Part shown: positions 7,686-15,683 of the stretch, piece by piece
Layout: each line of letters opens with the position of its first letter
Position numbering within the stretch: the first letter of the stretch is position 1
Assembly: GCA_902590125.1 (NCBI GenBank)
Contig: CACIVL010000004.1
Coordinates: forward strand, 1-35,929
DNA from: an uncultured Pelagibacteraceae bacterium
GTDB lineage: Bacteria > Pseudomonadota > Alphaproteobacteria > Pelagibacterales > Pelagibacteraceae
Direction: 5' to 3'
Length of the DNA stretch: 35,929 bases
Program-made: the position numbers and the translations under genes
The notes under the pieces: model-generated
What the model saw: only the letters and a program-made list of their open reading frames with translations
Told to the model about the DNA's origin: nothing
The model's database searches: none

Positions 7686-8888
7686 ATGAGAATAAGTAAA
7701 CTTATCTATGTTGCACTTTTCTCTTGGTTTTTGGGTATTTTTAGTATCGCATCTGCACAAGAATTGTGCACGGAATGCTTGAGCAAGGTGCCTAAGGACA
7801 TGAGGGACTATGTTTACAACATGGACTTTATGGATAAAGATCAGCCTCTAGGACCAACTGTTATGAAAGGTTGGAAAAGCCCTAGAAAACCACCTTGGAC
7901 GATCGGTTATGCTAGTACATACGCAGGTAATACTTGGCGTAAAGGTGCTATGGAACGTCTAATGGAGGTTGTTTACCCTAAATGGAAAGCCCTTGGAATG
8001 GTTGATGAAATTGTAATTACTCAATCTAATTTAGATGACACATTACAAATTCAACAAATGAGACAAATGATAGATGGTGGAAAAGTTGACGCGATTATTA
8101 TTTGTTGTTCAAACTTAACCGCTCTTAACCAAACAATTAAGTATGGTTGGGAAAAAGGCGTTCCAACACTTTCATTTACTGGATTTACAACGTCACCATA
8201 TTCAATCAATACATCAGTTAACTACCGACTAGTTGGTTATTATATTGGTGCTTGGATGGCTGAATTAATTGGTGAAAAAGGAAATGTTATCGTTATGGAC
8301 GGAATTCCTGGCTACTCAGCATCTGACCAACAAAGTGATGGAATGTTAGAAGGTTTAGGACAATACCCTAACATAAAAGTTGTTGCACAGTTAGCGCACA
8401 ACTGGACATCTCAAGTTGCACAGAAAGAATTATCTCAATGGTTATCAAGTAACCCAATAGAGATACATGGAATCGCTGTTCAATCTTCAGGAGAAACTGG
8501 AACTTTACAAGCATTGCTTCAGTCTGGTCGTGATCCAATTCCACCAATTGCATTAGGTGGAGAGCTAGGTGCTCTATGTTATTGGAGACAAAATCCAGGT
8601 TATATCGACGAAGCGATATATGCTTGGCCTCCAGGAGATGAAATCGAACTAGGTATGGAAGTAATGATCAGAACTTTACAGGGTCAAGGTCCAAGAATTC
8701 AATCTATATTGGTTGGACCAGCAACGAAAAGTTTTGACGATATCGCAAAAGTGTTAGGCGAAGATTGCGATAGAAACTCTACTGGTTGGGATAATCCAGG
8801 AATAGAAAACTGGGCTCCTAGAGCTTATGTTGAAACATTCTTTGATAATCCATCAGATCCAGAGAAATACGATCCAAAATCTCACTAA
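7686..8888 (+). CDS. CUT2/RbsB-type periplasmic substrate-binding protein
   Basis: A 400-residue secreted binding protein. The signal peptide ends in SIASA before QELCTE. The periplasmic-binding-protein fold is shown by WTIGYASTYAGNTWRKGAMERL, then QMRQMIDGGKVDAIIICCSN and NVIVMDGIPGYSASDQQSDGM. It is longer than RbsB (about 300) and has several aromatic and cysteine residues, so the ligand may not be a simple sugar. It heads the operon with the double ATPase and two permeases. Because PxpA, PxpB- and PxpC-like genes follow in the same operon, a lactam, amide or ureido compound is a reasonable ligand guess. Two consecutive hairpins follow its stop codon, which should favour its expression over the downstream genes. 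Confidence 0.88.
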   Translation: MRISKLIYVALFSWFLGIFSIASAQELCTECLSKVPKDMRDYVYNMDFMDKDQPLGPTVMKGWKSPRKPPWTIGYASTYAGNTWRKGAMERLMEVVYPKWKALGMVDEIVITQSNLDDTLQIQQMRQMIDGGKVDAIIICCSNLTALNQTIKYGWEKGVPTLSFTGFTTSPYSINTSVNYRLVGYYIGAWMAELIGEKGNVIVMDGIPGYSASDQQSDGMLEGLGQYPNIKVVAQLAHNWTSQVAQKELSQWLSSNPIEIHGIAVQSSGETGTLQALLQSGRDPIPPIALGGELGALCYWRQNPGYIDEAIYAWPPGDEIELGMEVMIRTLQGQGPRIQSILVGPATKSFDDIAKVLGEDCDRNSTGWDNPGIENWAPRAYVETFFDNPSDPEKYDPKSH

Positions 8889-8908
8889 TACTTTAAAATT
8901 TTAAAGTA
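8889..8908 (+). terminator. Perfect 20-base palindrome after the binding-protein gene
   Basis: TACTTTAAAA-TTTTAAAGTA is a perfect palindrome directly after the stop codon and reaching the first base of the next start codon. It could fold as a weak AU hairpin or serve as a protein-binding dyad. It lies immediately before the stronger hairpin at 8931-8961. Confidence 0.5.
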
Positions 8909-10677
8909 TGAGTGCAGAACCAAATACAAAAGACAACACCTCTAACAAAGAGGTGTTGTCTAACAAATCAAATACTGTTACTGGCGATATTTATGTTCAA
9001 GATGTTCATAAATATTTTGGTGTAACTAGAGCTCTTAACGGAGTTAATTTTAGTGCAAACTTTGGTGAGATCCATGCCATAGTTGGTGGTAATGGTTGTG
9101 GAAAAAGTACACTTGCAAAAGTAATGTCAGGCGTCTTACCAATTGATAAAGGTAAAGTTTCTGTCTTGGGTCATGTCCCTACCTCACCCGTTATGGCGAG
9201 AGAGCTCGGTATAGCTACTGTTTTTCAAGAAGTAATGATAGCTGAAGAAGCTTCTGTTGTAGACAACTTGTTTGTTGGCTCAGATAGTTTTTGGTACAAA
9301 AATTTAACACAAAGAGAAAAAGTTTTAAAAGCGCAAGAACTTATGGAAGATCTTGCTGGAGAATATATAGATCCTTATACTCAAGCATTTAATTTATCTT
9401 TACCCATTAAAGCTTGGATTACTATAGGAAGAGCATTTTTACGTGAAAACACAAAAGTACTAATTCTAGATGAATCTTCAGCAGCACTTGATTTTGATTC
9501 AACTGAAAGACTATTTAAAAAAATGAGAGAATTAAGAGATAATGGAGTTGCAGTTTTTATTGTCACTCATCGAATAGCAGAATTAATACGTATAAGTGAT
9601 AAAGCAACAGTTATGAGAGATGGTAAAGATGTTGGTGTTCTTGAAAAAAAAGATCTTAACGAAAAAAATTTATTGAGTTTAATGACAGGAAGAACTGAAT
9701 CAGGTGAAAAATCTACATCAGTTGCAGTAAAAACAAAAACAGACAAAGTGGTAATGAAAGCAGAAAATCTAGTTGTTTGGCCGGAAAGTAAACCGGTTAA
9801 TTTTGAAGCACGTAGAGGTGAAATAGTAGGTGTTACAGGATTAGATGGTAACGGTCAGGATGACTTTGTAAAAATTTTAGCAGGTGTGCAAGAATCTCAA
9901 GGCGGTACTACCGAAGTCTTAGATGTTAATAACAAATTCATAAAATATAATTCTTTAATGGAGGCAAAAAACAATGGAATTTCCTTTGTTTCAGGAGATA
10001 GAAAAAAAGAAGGAATACTTCCTAACTTAAGTATTTACGAAAATTTAGTAGTTCCACTTTATCGAACAACAAGTAAGGCAGGATGGTTGGGTTTTGTTAA
10101 CTGGCTTGAGTTAAACGGCATATATGAATACGAAGTTGATAGACTAAGCATTAAAACTGGTCCAAGAGATAACCTTATAGGTTCGTTAAGTGGAGGCAAC
10201 CAACAAAAAGTTATGATAGCTAGATCTTTGGCAACGCATCCAAAAATTCTTGTCTTGAATGATCCTGCTAGAGGCATTGATGTAAGCACAAAAAGAGATT
10301 TATACACTCATCTCAGAAATTTTGTAGAAGAAGGAAATACAGTTATTTTCCTATCAAGTGAACTTGAAGAGTTTATCGGACTTTGTCCAAAAGTAATTGT
10401 ATTTAGACATGGAACAATATTCGATATTTTTGAAAATGAAAAAGTTAATGCAGATACCTTGCTCGAAGGAATGTTTGGTCAAACTGCAGGTATAGGATCA
10501 ACTAGTATTAGCAAATCTAATAGTGGTAATTTTTCAGAAAAAACAAATGAGATGAACACTTATAAAAAAAATCCAGCTAGTATAGATAAAAAAATTATAA
10601 AAGTTGTAGACTTTGATAAAGAAAAAAAATCTAAAGAAAATAATTCAAATAAAAAAATAAAAATAAAAACATTTTAA
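8908..10677 (+). CDS. RbsA/MglA-type double ABC ATPase with a disordered C-terminal tail
   Basis: 589 residues, about 90 more than typical RbsA. NBD1 (about 30-265) has Walker A GGNGCGKSTL but an altered signature, LSLPIKAWI, and Walker B LILDESSAALD. NBD2 (about 275-525) has a degenerate Walker A (GLDGNGQDD), a full signature LSGGNQQK and an altered Walker B (LVLNDPARGID). Asymmetric sites are normal for this family. The first 30 residues are an Asn/Ser/Lys-rich extension that contains the hairpin; no later ATG suits, though GTG and TTG codons occur inside the hairpin. From about residue 527 a low-complexity tail ends with IIKVVDFDKEK and KKIKIKTF, modules shared with two other proteins of the operon. 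It overlaps the next gene by one base (TAATG). Confidence 0.9.
   Translation: MSAEPNTKDNTSNKEVLSNKSNTVTGDIYVQDVHKYFGVTRALNGVNFSANFGEIHAIVGGNGCGKSTLAKVMSGVLPIDKGKVSVLGHVPTSPVMARELGIATVFQEVMIAEEASVVDNLFVGSDSFWYKNLTQREKVLKAQELMEDLAGEYIDPYTQAFNLSLPIKAWITIGRAFLRENTKVLILDESSAALDFDSTERLFKKMRELRDNGVAVFIVTHRIAELIRISDKATVMRDGKDVGVLEKKDLNEKNLLSLMTGRTESGEKSTSVAVKTKTDKVVMKAENLVVWPESKPVNFEARRGEIVGVTGLDGNGQDDFVKILAGVQESQGGTTEVLDVNNKFIKYNSLMEAKNNGISFVSGDRKKEGILPNLSIYENLVVPLYRTTSKAGWLGFVNWLELNGIYEYEVDRLSIKTGPRDNLIGSLSGGNQQKVMIARSLATHPKILVLNDPARGIDVSTKRDLYTHLRNFVEEGNTVIFLSSELEEFIGLCPKVIVFRHGTIFDIFENEKVNADTLLEGMFGQTAGIGSTSISKSNSGNFSEKTNEMNTYKKNPASIDKKIIKVVDFDKEKKSKENNSNKKIKIKTF
8931..8961 (+). terminator. Strong intercistronic hairpin inside the start of the ATPase gene
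   Basis: AGACAACACCTCT and AGAGGTGTTGTCT form a perfect 13-bp stem around the loop AACAA. It begins 43 bases after the binding-protein stop and lies within codons 8-18 of the ATPase as annotated. No U-run follows. Such stems after binding-protein genes usually protect the upstream message from 3' decay or attenuate downstream expression. Here it also encodes part of the disordered N-terminus of the ATPase. Confidence 0.8.
10588..10674 (+). repeat. Shared C-terminal tail module, copy 1 (end of the ATPase)
   Basis: Residues 561-589 read KKIIKVVDFDKEK, a lysine/asparagine spacer, then KKIKIKTF at the very end. The same layout (IK-x-x-DF-x-K box, basic spacer, IK[VI] hydrophobic end) closes the 173-residue protein and the PxpC-like protein. 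The DNA is also alike (GTAGACTTTGATAAAGAAAAA here, GTAGATTTTGATAAAGAAAAA in the PxpC-like gene). Confidence 0.8.
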
Positions 10678-11198
10678 TGAAAAAAGAAACTATAAATAAT
10701 TACTACACAGATGAAGATTTAATTAATTTTAAAAAATTAAATAATTTTAAAGAATTTAAAGCTAATAAATTAGACAACACTCAAACAACAAAACATCAAG
10801 TGAAATATTCAATGTCTGACAATAGTAATTTTAATAAAATTATGAACGTTGAAAATAGTGAAACATCTTTATTTAAAGAGATAAACAAATTAAAAGAAAA
10901 TATATACTACAACTCATCAGATTTTCAAAAATTTAACAAACTTCAGCAATTCGCAAGTTTTGATATCAACAAAGACACAAAGAATGAAAAAGAATATTCA
11001 AAAACTATCACAAGTTATACTTCTGATGACGTAAATAAATTTGATAAAATCATCAAAACCAAAAATGAAGATACAAACAGCAAAGAAACTAATAACAAAA
11101 AAATTAAAATAATTGATTTTAAAAAGTTAAAAGAAAAGGAAAAAAATTTTAAAAACAAATTGGGTATTGAAAAAATTAAAGTTGTTTATTTCGATTAA
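10677..11198 (+). CDS. Low-complexity repeat protein, candidate scaffold (unknown family)
   Basis: A 173-residue hydrophilic protein rich in Lys, Asn, Asp and Ser, with no signal peptide or membrane segment. It carries four copies of a 12-residue module starting at residues 10, 44, 78 and 114 (YTDEDLINFKKL, YSMSDNSNFNKI, YNSSDFQKFNKL, YTSDDVNKFDKI), spaced 34-36 residues apart. It ends with the tail IKIIDFKKLK ... IKVVYFD, also found in the ATPase and the PxpC-like subunit. Two copies of the 12-residue module occur in the linker of the biotin carboxylase fusion. The start overlaps the ATPase stop by one base and the end is 3 bases before permease 1, so it is translated with the transporter. 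I recognise no family. A multivalent scaffold or adaptor is the best inference. Confidence 0.75.
   Translation: MKKETINNYYTDEDLINFKKLNNFKEFKANKLDNTQTTKHQVKYSMSDNSNFNKIMNVENSETSLFKEINKLKENIYYNSSDFQKFNKLQQFASFDINKDTKNEKEYSKTITSYTSDDVNKFDKIIKTKNEDTNSKETNNKKIKIIDFKKLKEKEKNFKNKLGIEKIKVVYFD
10704..11054 (+). repeat. Four tandem ~34-residue units with a YxxxDxxxFxK[IL] module
   Basis: The module starts at residues 10, 44, 78 and 114 of the 173-residue protein. The fixed positions are Tyr, Asp at +4, Phe at +8, Lys at +10 and Ile or Leu at +11. The region between modules is Lys/Asn-rich and variable. The even spacing argues for ancestral tandem duplication with strong constraint only on the short module. 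Confidence 0.75.
11100..11195 (+). repeat. Shared C-terminal tail module, copy 2 (end of the 173-residue protein)
   Basis: Residues 142-173: KIKIIDFKKLKEKEK, a basic spacer, then EKIKVVYFD at the terminus. It aligns without gaps in the first box with the tails of the ATPase and the PxpC-like subunit. Confidence 0.8.
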
Positions 11199-11201
11199 TT
11201 T

Positions 11202-13523
11202 ATGGAAATTGTAGATAAAATTGCAAAAACTTATAGATCTAGTGTAGATACTTCTTCGAACAAGTATCTTATGGTGCCAATTTTTATTTTCTTTTCTCTA
11301 TTAATTTTTGCAATGATAAGAAGTCCAATTATAATTTCCCAATCAGGTATTGGTAGTGCAATAATTCTTAGTGCACCACTTATATTAACAACTTATGCTT
11401 TAACATTTATTGTTATGGCTGGCAGAGGTGGTGTCGATTTATCTATTGGTCCTTTTATGGGTTTTATAAATGTCAGCAGTATTCAGTTATATGCTCACGG
11501 ATATTTGCAAACTCCAATTGGTTGGTTCATCTATGCAATTGTCATAGGTTTAATTTGGCAATTTTTTTATGCTTTGATTGTAGTATTCGTGAGAGTTTCA
11601 CCAATTATAGTCGCATTGGCAGGCTATCTAGCATTCACTGGAATCAATCTCGTTATTCTATCTCGTCCAGGAGGTATTGCTCCAGATTGGTTAATACCTT
11701 GGGGAGAAGGATTTACAATATTTAATGAAGTATTGCTTCTAATGGTTTTAGCAACAATTTTATTTTACATCATCACTCACACAGCTTTTTGGGGTCATTT
11801 AAAATTAATGGGTTCTGATGAGCGTGCCGCATTTACAAGTGGTGTTAAAATTAACTGGGTAAGAATAGTTGCGCATTTAATAGCAGGAGTTTTTGCAGCC
11901 TTATCTGCAATATGTTTTACAGCTCTGGTAGGTTCTGGAGATCCTATACAAGGAACAAAATATACTCTTTTAGGCGTGACCGCATTAGTTCTTGGTGGGG
12001 CAAGTCTTGTTGGTGGTAGAGGTGGTGCATTTGGTGCTATTTTGGGAGCTGGAAACCTTTATTTAATAAATTATATTTTAGTTACCTTTAGATTTGAAAG
12101 ATTACAAAGCTTTGTTTCTGACTTATCCTATGGTGCTGTCTTGGTTATTGCTTTGCTTGTAAGTCTTATTCTTCCTTACGTACAAAGAGTAACTAAAGGA
12201 TTGTCCGTTATGGTTTTTTTCATTCTTATGTCTTTTGCTGGCACATTCGTTATAATGCATCAAGTTTATGATCAACCAATCGTAGTTGAATCTGAAGTAA
12301 AAGAAGATATTGACGAAGCTTCTAAAGCTTATCAAAGAGGAACCAAAGTTCGTAAGTTAGATGCTACGGGAAATATTATTGTTGAAGAAGGCGAAGCAGG
12401 AACTACTACTGGAACAGGAACAAAACAAGGCGGATCATTAGCTGGTCACTCAGTCGTTAGATTAACTGAAACTCCTGGAACAATAATGTTTTATGTAATT
12501 ATTGGAATAGCAGGTCTCGCGCTTCTTCTTTATTTGCTTACTGTTCACAGAAGTCCTTCAACAGTAACCTTTACTGTCATTGTTGCCATCATTGTAGCAG
12601 GTTTAATTTTCGATCCTGAAGATAAAGAAAAAAATTTATTAAAAGATACTGAAAAGATAAGTTTACAATCGGGACAAACAAGTAGTATCGAAACTTCATC
12701 ACCAAAATATTTTAGTCTTGAGAAGATTGATTATTTCTCAAATTTATCTATTTCAGGAACAACTTATAGTATAATTTATATTGCTGGAGTTGTTCTACTA
12801 GCTTCATTAATTGTAATAGCAATGTTACCACAATTTAGTAATCGTATAAAATCTACCGCCATGCTCTTCTTTCTGGCTGCCTTGACAATAATTGTTTTAA
12901 AAGGTGTCTCTTATAATAATTTAATTGAAAGTACTGATAAAAGCTTTTTTGGCATCCAAGGATACGGTGTCATATTGGTAATTTTATTGCTTTTTGTTAT
13001 TACAGCTCCATTCGTTCATTCAAGAATAAAAAATCTCACAAATGTTTATATTTTTGGATTAGGTGTTTTAGCAATAATAACTACTTATTTTGTTGGAGGA
13101 AATACATTTATACCTGATGATCCTTCGCTTTATCAGTCTAAAATAATAAGTGAATTAAATATTGGAGATATTTCCCAAGTAAAATATGGAGAACCAAAAA
13201 GATTTTTTTATGATATTTTAAGAAGTGGTTATTCACAAGTAGCTTTTAGTATCCTTGCTGTTTTTTTACTGCAATACTTTTTATTTTTAAATATGGGTCA
13301 TAAAGCAAGTTATAAAAGGTTTGCTCCGTATATGTATATTGTAATATTTGCAAGTTTTCTATGGGCTGCAGTATTTTATTCTGTAGGATATTCTTTTTAT
13401 AAAATTATCGCCGTATTTATTATTGGAATACCGCTTACTCCTCTAGTATGGCAATTTATGAGCGTCTACAGAGAAAAAGTAGGACGTGATAGACAATTAA
13501 GTCAATGGGAAGAGGTAAAATAA
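11202..13523 (+). CDS. RbsC-type ABC permease with a large membrane-bound C-terminal extension
   Basis: 773 residues, more than twice the usual length of about 330. Residues 1-330 are a normal CUT2 permease: GRGGVDLSIGPFMGF, and LGGASLVGGRGGAFGAILGA near residue 270. Residues about 335-773 add roughly ten further hydrophobic segments in no family I recognise, separated by soluble loops near 365-425 (with a Gly/Thr run, TTTGTGTKQGG), 470-520 and 640-670. There is no internal stop or frameshift and the coding style is uniform, so this looks like a true fusion or extension. It follows the repeat protein by 3 bases and precedes permease 2 by one base. It presumably forms a heterodimeric channel with permease 2. 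Confidence 0.85.
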   Translation: MEIVDKIAKTYRSSVDTSSNKYLMVPIFIFFSLLIFAMIRSPIIISQSGIGSAIILSAPLILTTYALTFIVMAGRGGVDLSIGPFMGFINVSSIQLYAHGYLQTPIGWFIYAIVIGLIWQFFYALIVVFVRVSPIIVALAGYLAFTGINLVILSRPGGIAPDWLIPWGEGFTIFNEVLLLMVLATILFYIITHTAFWGHLKLMGSDERAAFTSGVKINWVRIVAHLIAGVFAALSAICFTALVGSGDPIQGTKYTLLGVTALVLGGASLVGGRGGAFGAILGAGNLYLINYILVTFRFERLQSFVSDLSYGAVLVIALLVSLILPYVQRVTKGLSVMVFFILMSFAGTFVIMHQVYDQPIVVESEVKEDIDEASKAYQRGTKVRKLDATGNIIVEEGEAGTTTGTGTKQGGSLAGHSVVRLTETPGTIMFYVIIGIAGLALLLYLLTVHRSPSTVTFTVIVAIIVAGLIFDPEDKEKNLLKDTEKISLQSGQTSSIETSSPKYFSLEKIDYFSNLSISGTTYSIIYIAGVVLLASLIVIAMLPQFSNRIKSTAMLFFLAALTIIVLKGVSYNNLIESTDKSFFGIQGYGVILVILLLFVITAPFVHSRIKNLTNVYIFGLGVLAIITTYFVGGNTFIPDDPSLYQSKIISELNIGDISQVKYGEPKRFFYDILRSGYSQVAFSILAVFLLQYFLFLNMGHKASYKRFAPYMYIVIFASFLWAAVFYSVGYSFYKIIAVFIIGIPLTPLVWQFMSVYREKVGRDRQLSQWEEVK

Positions 13524-13524
13524 A

Positions 13525-14940
13525 ATGAAAAGATCAGCTTTTCTTTTCTTCAAAGGGTTGGGATTATTATTTGCAATATTGTGCGGTATAGGTACTGCAG
13601 TATTAGGTTGGTTTGATGGTGCCGACTGGATGAATATTGTAACTTACTCTATAGCAGTAACTGGATTAATATTATGGGGTTGGTATCATTTTTCTATTAG
13701 ATGGATTAATAGTGACTTAAAGCAAAATATATTTACTAAATTTCCTAAAGAAGAAAAAGTTGAAAGTAAAGAAATTTCTGAAGAAGAAAATGAAGAAAAC
13801 TTCTTCTTTAAAATTATTCGTGATAACAAATGGAAAGTATTAGCTTTTATTTTATTAATACTTATTTTTATTTTTGTTTCTTTTATTGCTGAAGGTTTCT
13901 TTTCAGGTCGTACCTTAGTATCTTTTTTAATATTCCTAGGATTTATCATATTAATGGGAGTTGTTGGTCAATATGTAACTGCCCAAAAAAGTGTCTTTAT
14001 TGGTATTTGTGTCTTAATTGGATTATTTATATTAGGATCACTTACAATAAGTGGCTTTCTCTCAATGCTGAATATGAAATCAATGTTGGTGTTTGCGGCA
14101 TTTTTAGGTTTAGCTACAGTGGGTCAAACTTTTGTTGCATTATTGGGAGGTCTTGATTTATCAATTCCATTTTTAATAGGAGCATCTAACGTTGCTCTAA
14201 TGTCCTTAATTTCTAAGGGTGTTCCCCCGTGGTTAGGTTTGGTTGCTGTGTTATTATTAGGTCTAATAATAGGATTAATAAATGGTATTCTAAGCTTTAG
14301 ACTTCAAGGTCAGGCATTAATACTAACTTTAGGTGTTGGTTTTTTTGTTAAAGGTGGTGTTCAAATTCTTGTAGCGATGGGTACTTTCTCTGCTGGTACA
14401 GTATTTGGTGTTGTACCAGATTGGATGAGAAATATTGCTTCCATGAATGGTAAAACCATTGGACTTCCTATTCCCCCTATAATTTTAATTTGGATTGTCG
14501 CTTCTATAATTATAATCGTTGCTCTTCGCTTAACTAAATGGGGAAGAAATCTTTATGCACTTGGGGGAAGTCGATTATCATCTTCAAGATTATCTATTTC
14601 TGAAAGAGGATATTGGATTGGTGCTTATGTAATTAGTGGTTTTTTTGCAGCACTAACTGGTGCATTGCTTCTTGGATGGAGCGGCGGTGGTTTTATAGGA
14701 GTTGGTGATACTTATTTATTTTTAACAATTGCTGCAGTTGTTGTTGGAGGAACTTCGTTGCTGGGAGGTTACGGTGGATACGGATTAAGTGTAATTGGAG
14801 TCTTAATTTTACAAGTAATTACAACGGTGCTAATTGGCTGGGGTTTAAAATGGGAAGCGCAACAATTTATATTAGGTTTATTAATTATACCAATGGTTGC
14901 TCTATATGCAAGATCGCCACATATTAGATCTCAGATTTAA
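13525..14940 (+). CDS. RbsC-type ABC permease with N-terminal extension
   Basis: 471 residues; the CUT2 permease core occupies about residues 165-465, shown by LLGGLDLSIPFLIGAS, NGILSFRLQGQALILTLG, ALGGSRLSSSRLS and VVVGGTSLLGGYGGYG. The first 160 residues are additional: two hydrophobic hairpins flank an acidic, lysine-rich cytoplasmic-type stretch (EEKVESKEISEEENEENF). Partner of permease 1, with one base between them. Having two different permease genes suggests an asymmetric transporter. Confidence 0.88.
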   Translation: MKRSAFLFFKGLGLLFAILCGIGTAVLGWFDGADWMNIVTYSIAVTGLILWGWYHFSIRWINSDLKQNIFTKFPKEEKVESKEISEEENEENFFFKIIRDNKWKVLAFILLILIFIFVSFIAEGFFSGRTLVSFLIFLGFIILMGVVGQYVTAQKSVFIGICVLIGLFILGSLTISGFLSMLNMKSMLVFAAFLGLATVGQTFVALLGGLDLSIPFLIGASNVALMSLISKGVPPWLGLVAVLLLGLIIGLINGILSFRLQGQALILTLGVGFFVKGGVQILVAMGTFSAGTVFGVVPDWMRNIASMNGKTIGLPIPPIILIWIVASIIIIVALRLTKWGRNLYALGGSRLSSSRLSISERGYWIGAYVISGFFAALTGALLLGWSGGGFIGVGDTYLFLTIAAVVVGGTSLLGGYGGYGLSVIGVLILQVITTVLIGWGLKWEAQQFILGLLIIPMVALYARSPHIRSQI

Positions 14941-14958
14941 AATGAGAAGGATAATAGA

Positions 14959-15678
14959 ATGATGAAAATAAATTGTGATATGGGTGAAAGTTTTGGAATT
15001 TATAATGCAGGCAATGATGAAGAAATAATGCCTTTAATAGATGTTGCCAATGTTGCATGTGGTTTTCATGCCTCAGATCCTAATCATATGAGAAAGACAG
15101 TAGAGCTAGCAAAAAAATATAAAGTAAAAGTAGGAGCACATCCATCTTTTCCAGATTTACAAGGTTTTGGAAGAAGAGAAATGAAAATGCCAAAATTGGA
15201 TTTAAAAAATATGATAATGTATCAAGTTGGTGCTCTTAAAGCCTTTTTGGATGAATTAAAGATGCCTTTAAATCACATAAAGCCTCATGGATCTCTTTAT
15301 GTTATGGCGTCAAGAGATGAAGAAATAGCAAGAGCAATCGCAGATGCAGTAGAAGCTTTTGATGTAAGTATTTATGGAATGGCAAATACTGCGCATGAAA
15401 AAGTTTATAAAAAAGAAAGAAAGTTAGATTTTGTCGCTGAGTTTTACGCTGATTTAGATTATGATAAAGAAGGAAAACTTGTAATAGCAAAAGGAAAAAA
15501 TTCAAAATATAGTAGTAAATTAGCAGTAAACCGTTGCTTAAGAGCCATTAAAGAAAAAAAAGTTAAGAATACTAGTGGCACAGATACTGATGTTGGGTGT
15601 GATATAATTTGTGTTCATTCAGATACGCCTAATGCTGTTGAAATAATAAAAAGTTTAAAAAAAGCTCTTAAAAAATAA
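14959..15678 (+). CDS. pxpA: LamB/YcsF-family protein, 5-oxoprolinase subunit A-like
   Basis: 239 residues. The family hallmarks KINCDMGESFG, VACGFHASDP, VGAHPSFPDLQGFGRREM and IKPHGSLY are all present. PxpA works with PxpB and PxpC in ATP-dependent opening of 5-oxoproline to glutamate. Two ATGs stand side by side; AGAAGG eight bases upstream favours the first. Here the partners are not the usual PxpB and PxpC but a biotin carboxylase-PxpB fusion, a PxpC-like protein and a BCCP, so the reaction may use carboxylation to activate an amide or lactam. The exact substrate is unknown. Confidence 0.88.
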   Translation: MMKINCDMGESFGIYNAGNDEEIMPLIDVANVACGFHASDPNHMRKTVELAKKYKVKVGAHPSFPDLQGFGRREMKMPKLDLKNMIMYQVGALKAFLDELKMPLNHIKPHGSLYVMASRDEEIARAIADAVEAFDVSIYGMANTAHEKVYKKERKLDFVAEFYADLDYDKEGKLVIAKGKNSKYSSKLAVNRCLRAIKEKKVKNTSGTDTDVGCDIICVHSDTPNAVEIIKSLKKALKK

Positions 15679-15683
15679 ATTAG

